A model generated the notes under the pieces. It saw nothing but the letters and a program-made list of their open reading frames with translations, did no database searches and was not told the origin of the DNA. DNA of 23,798 nt from CAZHLD01 sp964533185 (GTDB lineage: Bacteria; Acidobacteriota; Terriglobia; Acidiferrales; UBA7541), in NCBI GenBank assembly GCA_964533185.1, contig CAZHLD010000047.1, forward strand, positions 1 through 23,798, given 5' to 3'. A program made the translations under genes and the position numbers. This document shows, piece after piece, positions 14,587-22,199 of this stretch (position 1 is the stretch's first letter; the number at the start of each line of letters is the position of its first letter).

Positions 14587-16341
14587 CTATTCCTCGCTGC
14601 GCTTCACGTCGGAAATCCGTCCGCCGAATCGCTCGAGCATCGCCCGCACTATCGGGTCCTGCTCAAACTTCGCGCGCAGCTCCGGAGCATTCAGCGTCAT
14701 CTTCGGTGCCGCCCCGGTCGCCGCCACAGACTCCAGTCTAACACACACCCTCAGCGGCTGGCCCATCACCTGGCTCGAGATGGTGCGCAACCGTTCAATC
14801 TGCTCCCGCGACTGCAACAAATCCGCCAGCGCCTTGTTTGCCGGCGGGAAATAGAGCCGCATCTCGCCGCCCTCGAGCTCCCATCGGCTGGCGTGCTCAA
14901 CCAATTCGCCTAGAAATTTCTGCTGCGCAAGGATCGCCGTCTTGATTGCATCCACCTGCGTCGCTGCCAGCCCGTCGAATTGCGCTGCCACCTTAGCCAC
15001 AACACTCGGCGGCGCAGCCGGCACCGGCGCCAACCGCTGCGGCGTCCCGCGCTCGGCACTAACGGTCGGTGCCGCCGATGCGCGTATCGTGGCCTCAACT
15101 CCAGCCGCTGTCCCTATCGCCGCCCCGGCCGTAGCCGCAGACGCCCGCGGTCCTGTTGGCGGAGATGCCGGCAGGCTCGCCGCGCGCGGCGGAGTTGCCG
15201 CCCGCGTCTCTTCGCCCTTCAGTTCCGCCAAAAGCTCTTCAAGCGGCGCCAGCCGCTGCGCGTTCACCATCCGCAACAGGCCCATCTCGAGATGCAGACG
15301 CGCATCGGCCTTGCGCCGCAGGTCGTCATCGGTGTGCAGCAGGATCTGAAAATAGCGCGTCAAGTCTTCTTCGCTGAACCGCTCGACCGTCGCCTTCAAG
15401 CGCGGCCTCTGGTCCGCCGTCGCCGCAATCAACTGTGAGTCGGCGCCCGCCACCCGCGCCACCAGCAGGTTGCGCACGTGCCGAATCGCTTCGCGGCAGA
15501 AGTGCTGCAGGTTACGCCCGTCGGTCAGCAGCTTGTGTACCAGTCCCAGCACGCGCTCGGCCGAGCCCGCCGCCACGGCGTCCATCAGCTCATCGAGCGA
15601 TTCCTCCGGCACCACGCCCAGCAGCTCGCGCACATCGGCATCGCCAATCGTTTTCCCGCAGTAGGAGACCGCCTGCTCCACTAGCGACAGCGCGTCGCGC
15701 AGGCTCCCTTCCGCCGCCCGCGCGATTACGGCCTTCGAGCCCTCGTCGATCGTCAGGTCTTCTTTTTTCGAGATGTCAGTGAGCGCCTCAACAATCTCCC
15801 CGAACGCCAGCGCCCGGAAATGGAAATGCTGCGAGCGCGACCGGATCGTCTCCACCAGATCTTCCGGCTGCGTCGTGGCCATCACAAAGACTACTTTGTC
15901 CGGCGGCTCCTCGAGCGTCTTCAGCAGCGCGTTCGACGCCTCATCGGTCAGCATGTGCGCTTCGTCGAGGATCACCACCTTGTAGCGCCCCGCCGCCGGC
16001 GCGTACCTCACCATCTCCCGCAGCTCGCGGATCTGGTCGATCCCGCGGTTCGACGCCGCATCAATTTCAATCACGTCGAGCGACGTCCCCGCCGCAATCT
16101 CCATGCACGCCGCGCACACTCCGCACGGCTCCGGCGTCGGGCCTTTCTCGCAGTTCAACGCCTTGGCCAGAATCCGCGCCGTGGTCGTTTTTCCCACGCC
16201 GCGCGCCCCGGAAAAAATGTACGCATGCGCCACGCGACCCGTGCGGATCGCGTTCCGCAGCGTCTGCGTGACGTGGCTTTGCCCGACCAGCTCCTCAAAC
16301 CGCTGCGGCCGGTGCTTCCTCGCGATGACTTGGTAGCTCAT
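14587..16341 (-). CDS. dnaX: DNA polymerase III subunit tau/gamma DnaX
   Basis: 584 aa clamp-loader ATPase. Start ATG 16341 (SYQVIARKHRPQRFEELVGQ) is the family start; the frame upstream runs into the SRP RNA gene. Walker A GARGVGKT (45-52), zinc-binding Cys cluster NCEKGPTPEPCGVCAAC, Walker B VVILDEAHML, sensor 1 MATTQPEDLVETIRSR and SRC-type SLRDALSLVEQA are all present. An Ala/Pro-rich linker (about residues 370-440) leads to the C-terminal tau region. No Shine-Dalgarno precedes the ATG; CACCTCC upstream is anti-Shine-Dalgarno-like. It is transcribed in the same direction as ffs, 34 nt downstream of it. Confidence 0.96.
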   Translation of the reverse strand: MSYQVIARKHRPQRFEELVGQSHVTQTLRNAIRTGRVAHAYIFSGARGVGKTTTARILAKALNCEKGPTPEPCGVCAACMEIAAGTSLDVIEIDAASNRGIDQIRELREMVRYAPAAGRYKVVILDEAHMLTDEASNALLKTLEEPPDKVVFVMATTQPEDLVETIRSRSQHFHFRALAFGEIVEALTDISKKEDLTIDEGSKAVIARAAEGSLRDALSLVEQAVSYCGKTIGDADVRELLGVVPEESLDELMDAVAAGSAERVLGLVHKLLTDGRNLQHFCREAIRHVRNLLVARVAGADSQLIAATADQRPRLKATVERFSEEDLTRYFQILLHTDDDLRRKADARLHLEMGLLRMVNAQRLAPLEELLAELKGEETRAATPPRAASLPASPPTGPRASAATAGAAIGTAAGVEATIRASAAPTVSAERGTPQRLAPVPAAPPSVVAKVAAQFDGLAATQVDAIKTAILAQQKFLGELVEHASRWELEGGEMRLYFPPANKALADLLQSREQIERLRTISSQVMGQPLRVCVRLESVAATGAAPKMTLNAPELRAKFEQDPIVRAMLERFGGRISDVKRSEE

Positions 16342-16375
16342 TGATTGGAGGTGTTCGCGCCCCGGAGCGATGAGA

Positions 16376-16479
<104 letters not shown>

Positions 16480-16599
16480 ACGCATCCGCAGTTACGTCCG
16501 CGCTCGCGGTCGCACCTGCACGCCAAGTCTAACACAACTGCCGGAGCCCGCCACTTCGCCCCCGCATGGCTCCCGCCGCCCGCACTGTTTCTCGAATCT

Positions 16600-17541
16600 T
16601 TAGCCGAAAGCCGGCCGGCTCGGCGTCCCCCGCGTCCCGATTTGGGCGCTCGCCGGCGCTGGCGCTCCGCCGATCGTGTTGGCAGGGATGACTGCTTCAA
16701 ATATCTCATTCGATCCAATTCTTCCCAGGAACTCGGCAACCAGCGGAGGCACTTCCATGCCCGGCCAGTAATCGCTGTGACCGTATCCCTTCCCGTCCTG
16801 CTGAAACATGGCGCGGTTGAACGTCCAATTGTCGGACGGCTTACCGTAACGCCCCACAGCCTCGGGCCAGTCCCACGGCCACGGCGCCGCGTCGAACCCT
16901 GCAATTTCTCCCAGAGGAAACCCAAGCTTCAACACCAGGTCCGACTGCGAATGAAGGACCCACCGCTTGCCGGGCTTTTTCGCAGCGTCGTGCAGCTTTC
17001 CCCCGTTTCTCAGCTTGGCTACCGGGACCGCCGCCGCCATCATGAAAATGCCTTGAAATTGCAAGCGAGCTCTGGCATGTTCGCCCACGAATTGCTTCAC
17101 CAGTTCCAGCACCACCCGATTTCCCAGAGAATGCCCGATGAGGTAGACGTTGGTGACCCCGCCTGGCGGCGGAGGCAGATTCCGCAGGTACTCGGCCAGC
17201 ACCCGGGCCGAGTGTTTCGCCGGCTTAATCTCCGTTGGGTAGCTCAGGTAGTAGACTGGCCGGAAGAGTTTGGTATCTCCCGGCCAGTAAAACCGAAAGG
17301 TGTCCGGCAGGCTGACCCGAGCCGATTCCGGCTCGTTCTCATTGTAGTGGCCCTCAAAGGTCGCATACGAATCGCGCGCATCCTGGAGTGTGTTTGCATA
17401 TCCGTGCAGGAGCAGGATGACTACCCCGTGTCCAGAGGCTCCTCCGTCCGGGCCGGCCTGCACCTCTTTGCGTACTTTCCCGCCGCGCGGGTCAATTCGC
17501 ACGCTCAGTTCGTTGTGCAGCAGGACCAGGAAGTTTGCCAT
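16600..17541 (-). CDS. Alpha/beta hydrolase (DUF900-like), cytoplasmic
   Basis: 313 aa, ATG 17541 with Shine-Dalgarno GGAAG. Oxyanion-side motif ILLLHGYAN (42-50), nucleophile elbow G136-H-S138-L-G140, likely acid Asp201 (HSQSDLVLK) and His255 (GYGHSDYW) form a complete Ser-Asp-His triad. No signal peptide. The sequence resembles the DUF900 group of esterase/lipase-like proteins; substrate unknown. The start is only 1 nt after the stop of the membrane-protein gene (TGA-C-ATG), so the two are translationally coupled and probably work together. The C-terminal tail (GGAPAPASAQIGTRGTPSRP) is disordered. Confidence 0.88.
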   Translation of the reverse strand: MANFLVLLHNELSVRIDPRGGKVRKEVQAGPDGGASGHGVVILLLHGYANTLQDARDSYATFEGHYNENEPESARVSLPDTFRFYWPGDTKLFRPVYYLSYPTEIKPAKHSARVLAEYLRNLPPPPGGVTNVYLIGHSLGNRVVLELVKQFVGEHARARLQFQGIFMMAAAVPVAKLRNGGKLHDAAKKPGKRWVLHSQSDLVLKLGFPLGEIAGFDAAPWPWDWPEAVGRYGKPSDNWTFNRAMFQQDGKGYGHSDYWPGMEVPPLVAEFLGRIGSNEIFEAVIPANTIGGAPAPASAQIGTRGTPSRPAFG

Positions 17542-17542
17542 G

Positions 17543-18487
17543 TCACTTCCGCAGCGATTGCAGCGCCGCCACTAGGTCTCGCGCCACGGGTGCCAGGAAC
17601 CCTGCCAGGAACCCGGTCAGGATAAACATGCCGATGCTCGGCCCGGCCTCAAATTCCTTTGTGGCCACACGAAGCGCCAGCACGCCCAGCACCGCGCTCA
17701 TCCCCATCGACCAGGCCTGCATGCGCCGCTTCCAAGCTGCTCCGGCCGCAATTTGCAGGCCGTCGATGGCCCTTTGCACCTGGTGAGTCAATCGGTTCCG
17801 CGCCGCCACGAATTCGTCCACAAGTTGCTTCTCGTCGTCGTTGAGCGCTCTGCGCGCGGGCTCCAGGAGTCGCCGCGGCGGTGCCAGCACCAACAGAATG
17901 TCCTGCGGCTCGGCCAGGTGGGCCAGACACCACAGCAGGTCTCGATGCGCCTTTGGATAATTCAGCGCCGCCTGGGCCGCCGCGTTCATCTGTCCGGCCA
18001 GTTGCTCGATTGGCAGGTCATAAAACGCATGGTGATCGCCTGATGTTGCGAGCTCGATCATGTCCTTCTCGGCCCGCTTGGGATCAACCTGGAAAACATC
18101 CTTCTCTTTGAGCAGTCCCACTTTCTCCGGCCAGGCACCCAGCCCTTCCAGATAGTCATTGACCGGGCGAAACCCCTTCGCTCGCACGTGGAACGAGTTG
18201 GCCTTCTCCTCCAACCACTTCCTTAAGTATGTAATTTGAAATCGGCGCCGCGCGCCCAAGAGGTCTTTGGCCGTTTGGATCAGCGCCATGGCCAGAGTCC
18301 CGACCGCTGCCATAGACACTGCAATCGGCCAGATCCAATCCGTTATGCCCTTTACGCCCTTCTCGATCTGCCCCCAAACAGTGGCGGGCGGATCTTGCGC
18401 CGGCTTCGTCTCCTGTGTTTCAGGCAGGGCCACAGTTGTGAACGCAAGGACACACACAAGCATGACAAGCACCGGAAGTCTTTTCAT
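17543..18487 (-). CDS. Membrane protein of unknown function, coupled to the hydrolase
   Basis: 314 aa, ATG 18487 with Shine-Dalgarno GAGG 6 nt upstream. The signal peptide is RLPVLVMLVCVLAFTTVALP. A first membrane segment (IWPIAVSMAAVGTLAMALI, about 53-71) is followed by a roughly 180-residue soluble helical region, with FRPVNDYLEGLGAWPEKVG and DDEKQLVDEFVAARNRL. Two C-terminal membrane segments follow (WSMGMSAVLGVLALRVA and IGMFILTGFLAGFLAPVA). No family recognised. The pair with a downstream Ser hydrolase suggests a membrane anchor or partner for that enzyme (inference). Confidence 0.85.
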   Translation of the reverse strand: MKRLPVLVMLVCVLAFTTVALPETQETKPAQDPPATVWGQIEKGVKGITDWIWPIAVSMAAVGTLAMALIQTAKDLLGARRRFQITYLRKWLEEKANSFHVRAKGFRPVNDYLEGLGAWPEKVGLLKEKDVFQVDPKRAEKDMIELATSGDHHAFYDLPIEQLAGQMNAAAQAALNYPKAHRDLLWCLAHLAEPQDILLVLAPPRRLLEPARRALNDDEKQLVDEFVAARNRLTHQVQRAIDGLQIAAGAAWKRRMQAWSMGMSAVLGVLALRVATKEFEAGPSIGMFILTGFLAGFLAPVARDLVAALQSLRK

Positions 18488-18505
18488 GGGGAACCTCGCA
18501 TGGGT

Positions 18506-18536
18506 ATTATTACTACAGGATTAATGAAGTTGGCAA
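18506..18536 (-). promoter_or_regulatory. Candidate sigma-70 promoter for the membrane protein-hydrolase operon
   Basis: -35 TTGCCA (18531-18536, 5/6) and -10 AATAAT (18506-18511, 5/6) with a long 19-bp spacer. An overlapping AGTAAT gives 16 bp. The predicted leader is about 12 nt and ends with the Shine-Dalgarno of the 18487 start. Confidence 0.4.
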
Positions 18537-18788
18537 GCTCCCAGTTTGACTGTAAGGCCGCTGCAAACTGCATCTCGTTTTCGGTAGCATTCGCCTCCCC
18601 GGCCCGTTGCTCTTTGGAACTACCCTCTCACTTTTGCGTCCGATAACTTTCGGCTTGGGATAGCCTCTCCCCGGGTGCATTCCTCCGCATCCTTGGCCGA
18701 CGGCGCATTTTTCATGCGTCGCGGCTCCGCGGCGCCAGCGGACCGTACCCGGGGTTCCCTCGGGACGCGCCCCACGAAACGGGGCAAA
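18537..18788. other. Divergent spacer upstream of the plus-strand exported-protein gene
   Basis: No gene supported; the open frame that starts at 18675 has no ribosome-binding site or protein-like composition before 18819. The plus strand from about 18700 is rich in short inverted repeats: gcgg-ct-ccgc near 18720, tccc-tc-ggga near 18757, and gcccc/ggggc around acgaaac near 18770-18786. This suggests a structured leader. I found no convincing plus-strand -35/-10. Confidence 0.4.
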
Positions 18789-18808
18789 CCTGTACCGCGC
18801 GGTACAGG
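18789..18808 (+). promoter_or_regulatory. Perfect 20-bp palindrome next to a ribosome-binding site
   Basis: CCTGTACCGC / GCGGTACAGG is a perfect dyad with no central spacer, 2 nt before the GGGGAGG Shine-Dalgarno of the 18822 gene. As DNA it could be a repressor operator. As RNA it could fold only with a few unpaired centre bases, beside the ribosome site. Confidence 0.6.
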
Positions 18809-18821
18809 CTGGGGAGGAATG

Positions 18822-19492
18822 ATGAGAAGGATTGTGTCAATTTTCGCCGCGGTCTGCTTGGTGCTGACCGCCGCCGTTCCCGTCGAGTCTCAATCGTCCA
18901 ATCAGCTCATGCAGGGGACGCAGCTCCGTTTGGTGCTGCTCAACGGCCTGAGCACCTCGGTCGCTCGCGACGGCGATCCCTTCGTTGCCTCCGTCGCCGA
19001 GCCGGTCTATCTCGGCAGCCAGCTCATCCTGCCGGCTGGCGCGATTGTCCACGGCCAGGTGGGCAACATCATCAAGCCCCGGCGCCTTTCCTGGTTCCGC
19101 GGTCAGGCGGCCCTGCAACTGATCTTTCGCTCCATCGAAGTGGACCACCGTGAAATCCCGGTCCAGATGAGCATCCTCGCGATTCAGGATTCACTAACGA
19201 AGAATGACGGCCGGAAGCGCAAGGATGTAAAGGTGGACGAAGGCGCCGTCGTGGAGGCCAGGCGCGACATCAAGGGCGACGTGGTCGCCTTGGGCCTCGG
19301 CACCGGAGGCGGCACCGTTGTAGGCGCGATTTTCAGCCACGTCGTGCGCGGCACCGTCATCGGCCTGGTGGGTGGCACCGCCTACGTCATGGTCAAAAAG
19401 GGAAAGGAAGTCGAGCTTCCTACGCAGACTTCGCTCCTCGTCCGCATGGACAATACGGTGACGCTGCCGACCACCACGGCCAGCGCGTCGCC
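18822..19492 (+). CDS. Exported protein with TrbI/VirB10-like strand region, 3' end lost in the scaffold gap
   Basis: The only long plus-strand gene here. ATG 18822 (or 18819) follows GGGGAGG. The signal peptide is RRIVSIFAAVCLVLTAAVPVESQ. The mature part begins QLMQGTQLRLVLLNGLSTSV and LPAGAIVHGQVGNIIKPRRL. That pattern (threshold strand, LPAG..., then RLS.. and LIFRSIEV) resembles the beta-barrel part of TrbI/VirB10 proteins, although no secretion genes are nearby. A Gly-rich hydrophobic stretch (LGLGTGGGTVVGAIFSHVVRG TVIGLVGGTAYVMV) follows and may insert in a membrane. The coding frame enters the N gap at 19493, so the true stop is unknown. Confidence 0.75.
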
Positions 19493-19592
19493 NNNNNNNN
19501 NNNNNNNNNNNNNNNNNNNNNNNNNNNNNNNNNNNNNNNNNNNNNNNNNNNNNNNNNNNNNNNNNNNNNNNNNNNNNNNNNNNNNNNNNNNN
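19493..19592. other. Assembly gap of 100 N
   Basis: Exactly 100 undetermined bases, the usual placeholder for a gap of unknown length. It removes the 3' end of the plus-strand gene and whatever separates it from the convergent PilZ gene. The adjacency of the two sides rests on scaffolding only. Confidence 0.99.
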
Positions 19593-19600
19593 AAGGTGGG

Positions 19601-20011
19601 CTAGCTGCGGGCACCGGGCGGATTGTTCTTATCGGGGAATTCCACATGCCAGAATTTCTCTGGCTGAAACATCAGCGCGCCGACCGCCCATCCATCCTCT
19701 TCGCGCGCCACCCAGATCACTTTGAACAAAATCGGATGCCCCGGCGGAGCCTCTTCGTGCCCGCGGCCCAGCAGCCGGATGGCCACGACGTTGCCGCGAG
19801 CTATTTGCGTTTTCAGCAGGAACCGGCAGCCCGTGTAGCTGATGTCCTGTGTGACCGTACGCTCGCAGAAAAGACGCCTGTTCATATCGAAGCCCGACAC
19901 CTCGACCGGACACGCCAGCGATACCCGTTTGTGCTTTCGTCGGTCACTGCGAACTTCCTGGCTCAACTGCTCCCAGTCGGTCAAGGCCTCCAATTCTTCT
20001 TTAGTTGTCAT
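19601..20011 (-). CDS. PilZ domain protein (canonical c-di-GMP motifs)
   Basis: 136 aa from ATG 20011, chosen because of Shine-Dalgarno AAGGA 8 nt upstream and the sigma-54 promoter just before it; the frame runs open to 20188 without either. Both c-di-GMP-binding motifs are intact: R25-K-H-K-R29 (RxxxR) and D56-I-S-Y-T-G61 (DxSxxG). Beta strands follow (RFLLKTQI, VVAIRLLG, PILFKVIWVARE, WAVGALMFQ). Single-domain PilZ proteins relay c-di-GMP levels to motility, pili or exopolysaccharide; the target here cannot be read from sequence. It lies 251 nt downstream of the sigma-54 regulator gene and probably is under its control. Confidence 0.92.
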   Translation of the reverse strand: MTTKEELEALTDWEQLSQEVRSDRRKHKRVSLACPVEVSGFDMNRRLFCERTVTQDISYTGCRFLLKTQIARGNVVAIRLLGRGHEEAPPGHPILFKVIWVAREEDGWAVGALMFQPEKFWHVEFPDKNNPPGARS

Positions 20012-20039
20012 CGCAGGTTTCCTTACCCCGTCCATCCCA

Positions 20040-20056
20040 ATGCATCCCGCTTGCCA
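20040..20056 (-). promoter_or_regulatory. Sigma-54 (-24/-12) promoter for the PilZ gene
   Basis: Minus strand TGGCAAG-CGGG-ATGC, with GG and GC separated by exactly 10 bp; 9 of 11 consensus positions match (TGGCACG-N4-TTGC). The predicted start site is near 20030, giving a leader of about 19 nt that contains the AAGGA ribosome site of the 20011 ATG. The nearest upstream gene encodes a sigma-54 activator. Confidence 0.65.
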
Positions 20057-20125
20057 GATCCAATCGGCGCCGACGATTGATAACGCACCAGTTGGCGAAA
20101 CGTTCCGAATTGCTACTGACGCACT

Positions 20126-20140
20126 CCGACACTCTGTTCG
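20126..20140 (-). promoter_or_regulatory. Possible activator (enhancer) half-site upstream of the PilZ promoter
   Basis: Minus strand CGAACAGAGTGTCGG, an imperfect dyad whose left half CGAACA equals the half-site of the perfect dyad at 22663-22678. It sits about 85-98 bp upstream of the -12 element, the usual range for NtrC-type enhancer sites. Confidence 0.3.
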
Positions 20141-20202
20141 CAACTGATACAGCCACCGCCTCCGTAGCCGGGTACGCGCACTGTTCACCGCCCGCTACTC
20201 GT

Positions 20203-20230
20203 TGTTTGCTGAGTGCTGTTTGCTGAACGC
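20203..20230. repeat. Two imperfect 14-bp tandem repeats (tgtttgctgagtgc)
   Basis: tgtttgctgagtgc followed by tgtttgctgaacgc, 12 of 14 identical, in the spacer between the regulator stop and the PilZ promoter. Same period and CTGA-rich character as the tract at 14211-14238. Confidence 0.65.
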
Positions 20231-20262
20231 TCTGAACTGAAAGCGGACAACGGAGAACTTCT

Positions 20263-21648
20263 TCACTCCATCGGGGGCGCTGCTTTTCCTTTCCCTTCCC
20301 GCTTGAGGTAGCGGTACAGGCTGGTGCGCCCGATTCCCAGCACTTGCGCCGCCCGCACACGGTTGCCTTTGCACATCTCCAGCACCTTCTGGATGTGCTC
20401 CCGGCGGATTTGCTCGAGGGGCGCCGGCCTCCAGGGCTCGCTGCTGCCCGCGGGCCGCGGCAGCGGTTTCTGGAGTTGCTCGGGCAGGTCATCAACATCA
20501 ATAAACTCGTTCACGGCGGTGATGCTCGCCCCGGAAATTACGTTTTCCAATTCGCGAACGTTTCCCGGCCAGCCGTGTTGCAGCAGGACGGTCTGCGCCC
20601 GCCGCGTCAGCCCGTGGATGTTTTTCGAGTAGGCCTGGTTGTATTTCTTCAGAAAATACTGCACCAGCAACGGAATATCTTCCAGCCGCTCGGCCAATCC
20701 CGGCACGCGGATCTGGAGGGTGCTCAGCCGGTAGTACAGGTCTTCGCGGAACCGCCCGGTCAGCACCTCGGCGCGCAGATCGCGGTTGGTCGCCGCGATC
20801 AACCGAACTTCCACCTGGCGGACCTCGGGCGATCCCACCCGCTGAATCTCGCGGTTTTGGATCACCCGTAGCAGCTTGGCCTGCATCGGCAGCGACGTTT
20901 CGCCCACCTCGTCCAGAAACACCGTGCCCCCGTTGGCGTACTCAAAAATCCCCGGCCGCATGTCCGTCGCGCCCGTAAATGCTCCGCGCACGTGCCCGAA
21001 GAGCTGGCTTTCCAGCAGCGTATCCACCATCGCTGAGCAGTTGCACACCGCGAACCGCTGCTGCGTCACCGGACTCATCTGATGGATGGCTTTCGCCACC
21101 AGCTCTTTCCCGCTGCCCGTCGGCCCGGTCAGCAACACGTTGGTGTAGTGCTTGGCGATCTTCCGCGCCAGGTCAAACATCTCCAGTGTCGCCGGACTCT
21201 TCCCCACGATCCCGTGCTGTTCCAGGTCCCTCAGCAACTGCTCTTCCAGCTCCCGGATCCGCCGCCGCTGGTGGTACAGCGCCGCCAGCTCGTCCAGCGT
21301 CTTCTTCAGCCGCACCCGCTCCACCGGCTTGGTCAGGTAGTCGTACGCTCCCCGCTTGATCGCTTCAATCGCCGCTTCGAGCGAGTAGTGCCCCGTCACC
21401 AGAATCACGTGTACTCCCGGGTCCGCTTCCAGTGCTTTCTCCAGGAACTCCAGCCCGCTCATCCCTGGCATCCTTACATCCGACAGCACTACTCGGCATC
21501 GCCCGCACCGTACTTGCTCGAGCGCCTCCTCCGGCTCCGTTGTCGCCACGCACCCGTACCCCAGCCGCTCCACGTGCTCCCGCATCAGCTCGGTCATTGC
21601 CGCTTCGTCGTCCAGCACGCAGACCGAGAGTTGTTCCTTCTGGTTCAC
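20263..21648 (-). CDS. Sigma-54-dependent response regulator, NtrC/AtoC family (orphan)
   Basis: 461 aa from GTG 21648 (AGGG 6 nt upstream), which puts VCVLDDE 8 residues from the start as usual. ATG 21687 (474 aa) is the alternative, but its Shine-Dalgarno would lie at the predicted transcription start. The receiver domain has acidic pair D13-D14, phospho-acceptor Asp57 (VVLSDVRMPG), Thr in LVTGHY and Lys in DYLTKPV. The AAA+ domain has Walker A GPTGSGKE, an intact sigma-54 contact loop GAFTGA, Walker B GTVFLDEVGE and the arginine-finger region FREDLYYRL. The C-terminal Fis-type helix-turn-helix is NRVRAAQVLGIGRTSLYRYL. All catalytic residues look intact, so it should be an active, phosphorylation-controlled enhancer-binding activator. 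No histidine kinase gene is in the window. Confidence 0.96.
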   Translation of the reverse strand: MNQKEQLSVCVLDDEAAMTELMREHVERLGYGCVATTEPEEALEQVRCGRCRVVLSDVRMPGMSGLEFLEKALEADPGVHVILVTGHYSLEAAIEAIKRGAYDYLTKPVERVRLKKTLDELAALYHQRRRIRELEEQLLRDLEQHGIVGKSPATLEMFDLARKIAKHYTNVLLTGPTGSGKELVAKAIHQMSPVTQQRFAVCNCSAMVDTLLESQLFGHVRGAFTGATDMRPGIFEYANGGTVFLDEVGETSLPMQAKLLRVIQNREIQRVGSPEVRQVEVRLIAATNRDLRAEVLTGRFREDLYYRLSTLQIRVPGLAERLEDIPLLVQYFLKKYNQAYSKNIHGLTRRAQTVLLQHGWPGNVRELENVISGASITAVNEFIDVDDLPEQLQKPLPRPAGSSEPWRPAPLEQIRREHIQKVLEMCKGNRVRAAQVLGIGRTSLYRYLKREGKGKAAPPME

Positions 21649-21703
21649 TCCATTCCCTGCGCGCTCTTTTTGGGTCGCGGTGGCCATTGCGTCCCTACTT
21701 CGC

Positions 21704-21719
21704 GGCAATACGCTTGCCA
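21704..21719 (-). promoter_or_regulatory. Sigma-54 (-24/-12) promoter for the response regulator itself
   Basis: Minus strand TGGCAAG-CGTA-TTGC, 10 of 11 consensus positions and GG-N10-GC spacing; the best match in the window. Predicted start near 21693. It implies that the sigma-54 activator gene is itself sigma-54 dependent (auto-activation), and it favours the GTG 21648 translation start. Confidence 0.65.
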
Positions 21720-21970
21720 CTGCCCGCTTCCCTGTGCCTTCTCGTACCTATTCGGCAGGTCCCTGCGCGGACGCTCACCGGCGCTGATAAGCCTTTTTCG
21801 GTGATGCACTTACTCCCGCGCTCTCACACCGGGAAACGGTCTCCCTTCGGGCTGTATCAAAGAAGTTCTCTTTTCGTCGATTTCTTCAGGCGGGTCTCGT
21901 TCCAGTTTGGGTCGCTGGGGGCGCCTTCTCCGTGCCGAACACGGACTTGCCCCTCGTTTCAGGTGGGCTT
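21720..21970 (-). other. Gene-free, hairpin-rich 250-bp interval between the small genes and the regulator
   Basis: No coding potential on the minus strand. Reading that strand as RNA, a stem GGGGC / GCCCC (about 21952-21919) encloses hairpin TCCGTG-TTCGG-CACGGA. Further on, ACCG/CGGT (around 21830) and a long-range CGGTG / CACCG pair (about 21833-21801) appear. It could be a 3' or 5' untranslated RNA, an uncharacterised small RNA or a regulatory DNA region with activator sites. A weak GGCACG-N-GGC sigma-54-like site lies at 21921-21937. I match it to no known RNA family. Confidence 0.35.
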
Positions 21971-22180
21971 CTAGTTTTTCTGCAAGTTCTCGGAACTCTG
22001 CAGATGCAGCAGCAACTCCAATTCGCTCGTGTTCATCTCTTCGAGCTCGCTCGGTTCGTTACCTACCCTGCACGGCAGACCCATCCGCCGGCACAACTCC
22101 AGCATCCCTTCCGGGTTGACAGTGGTGGCCTGGCGAACTTCTTCCCAGGTGGACAGCCGGTCGACCGCAATGTTCGTCAT
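21971..22180 (-). CDS. Small protein of unknown function (69 aa), sigma-54 operon
   Basis: ATG 22180 with Shine-Dalgarno GAGGAAG 6 nt upstream, starting 19 nt after the stop of the 22535 gene, so the two form an operon. Acidic, helical, soluble: STWEEVRQATTVNPEGMLEL, LCRRMGLPCRVG with two Cys, then a Glu/Leu-rich helix (ELEEMNTSELELLLHLQSS). No family recognised. The N-terminal STWEEV recalls the LTDWEQL of the PilZ protein at 19601, but this is too short to argue homology. Confidence 0.7.
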   Translation of the reverse strand: MTNIAVDRLSTWEEVRQATTVNPEGMLELCRRMGLPCRVGNEPSELEEMNTSELELLLHLQSSENLQKN

Positions 22181-22199
22181 GGTTTTCTTCCTCTCGTGG

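Noticed and set aside
15763..15768. A6 run (minus strand TCG AAA AAA GAA) in dnaX as a programmed frameshift site for a gamma subunit
   Set aside because: It is not in the A-AAA-AAG phase of known sites and lies far too early, inside the ATPase region.
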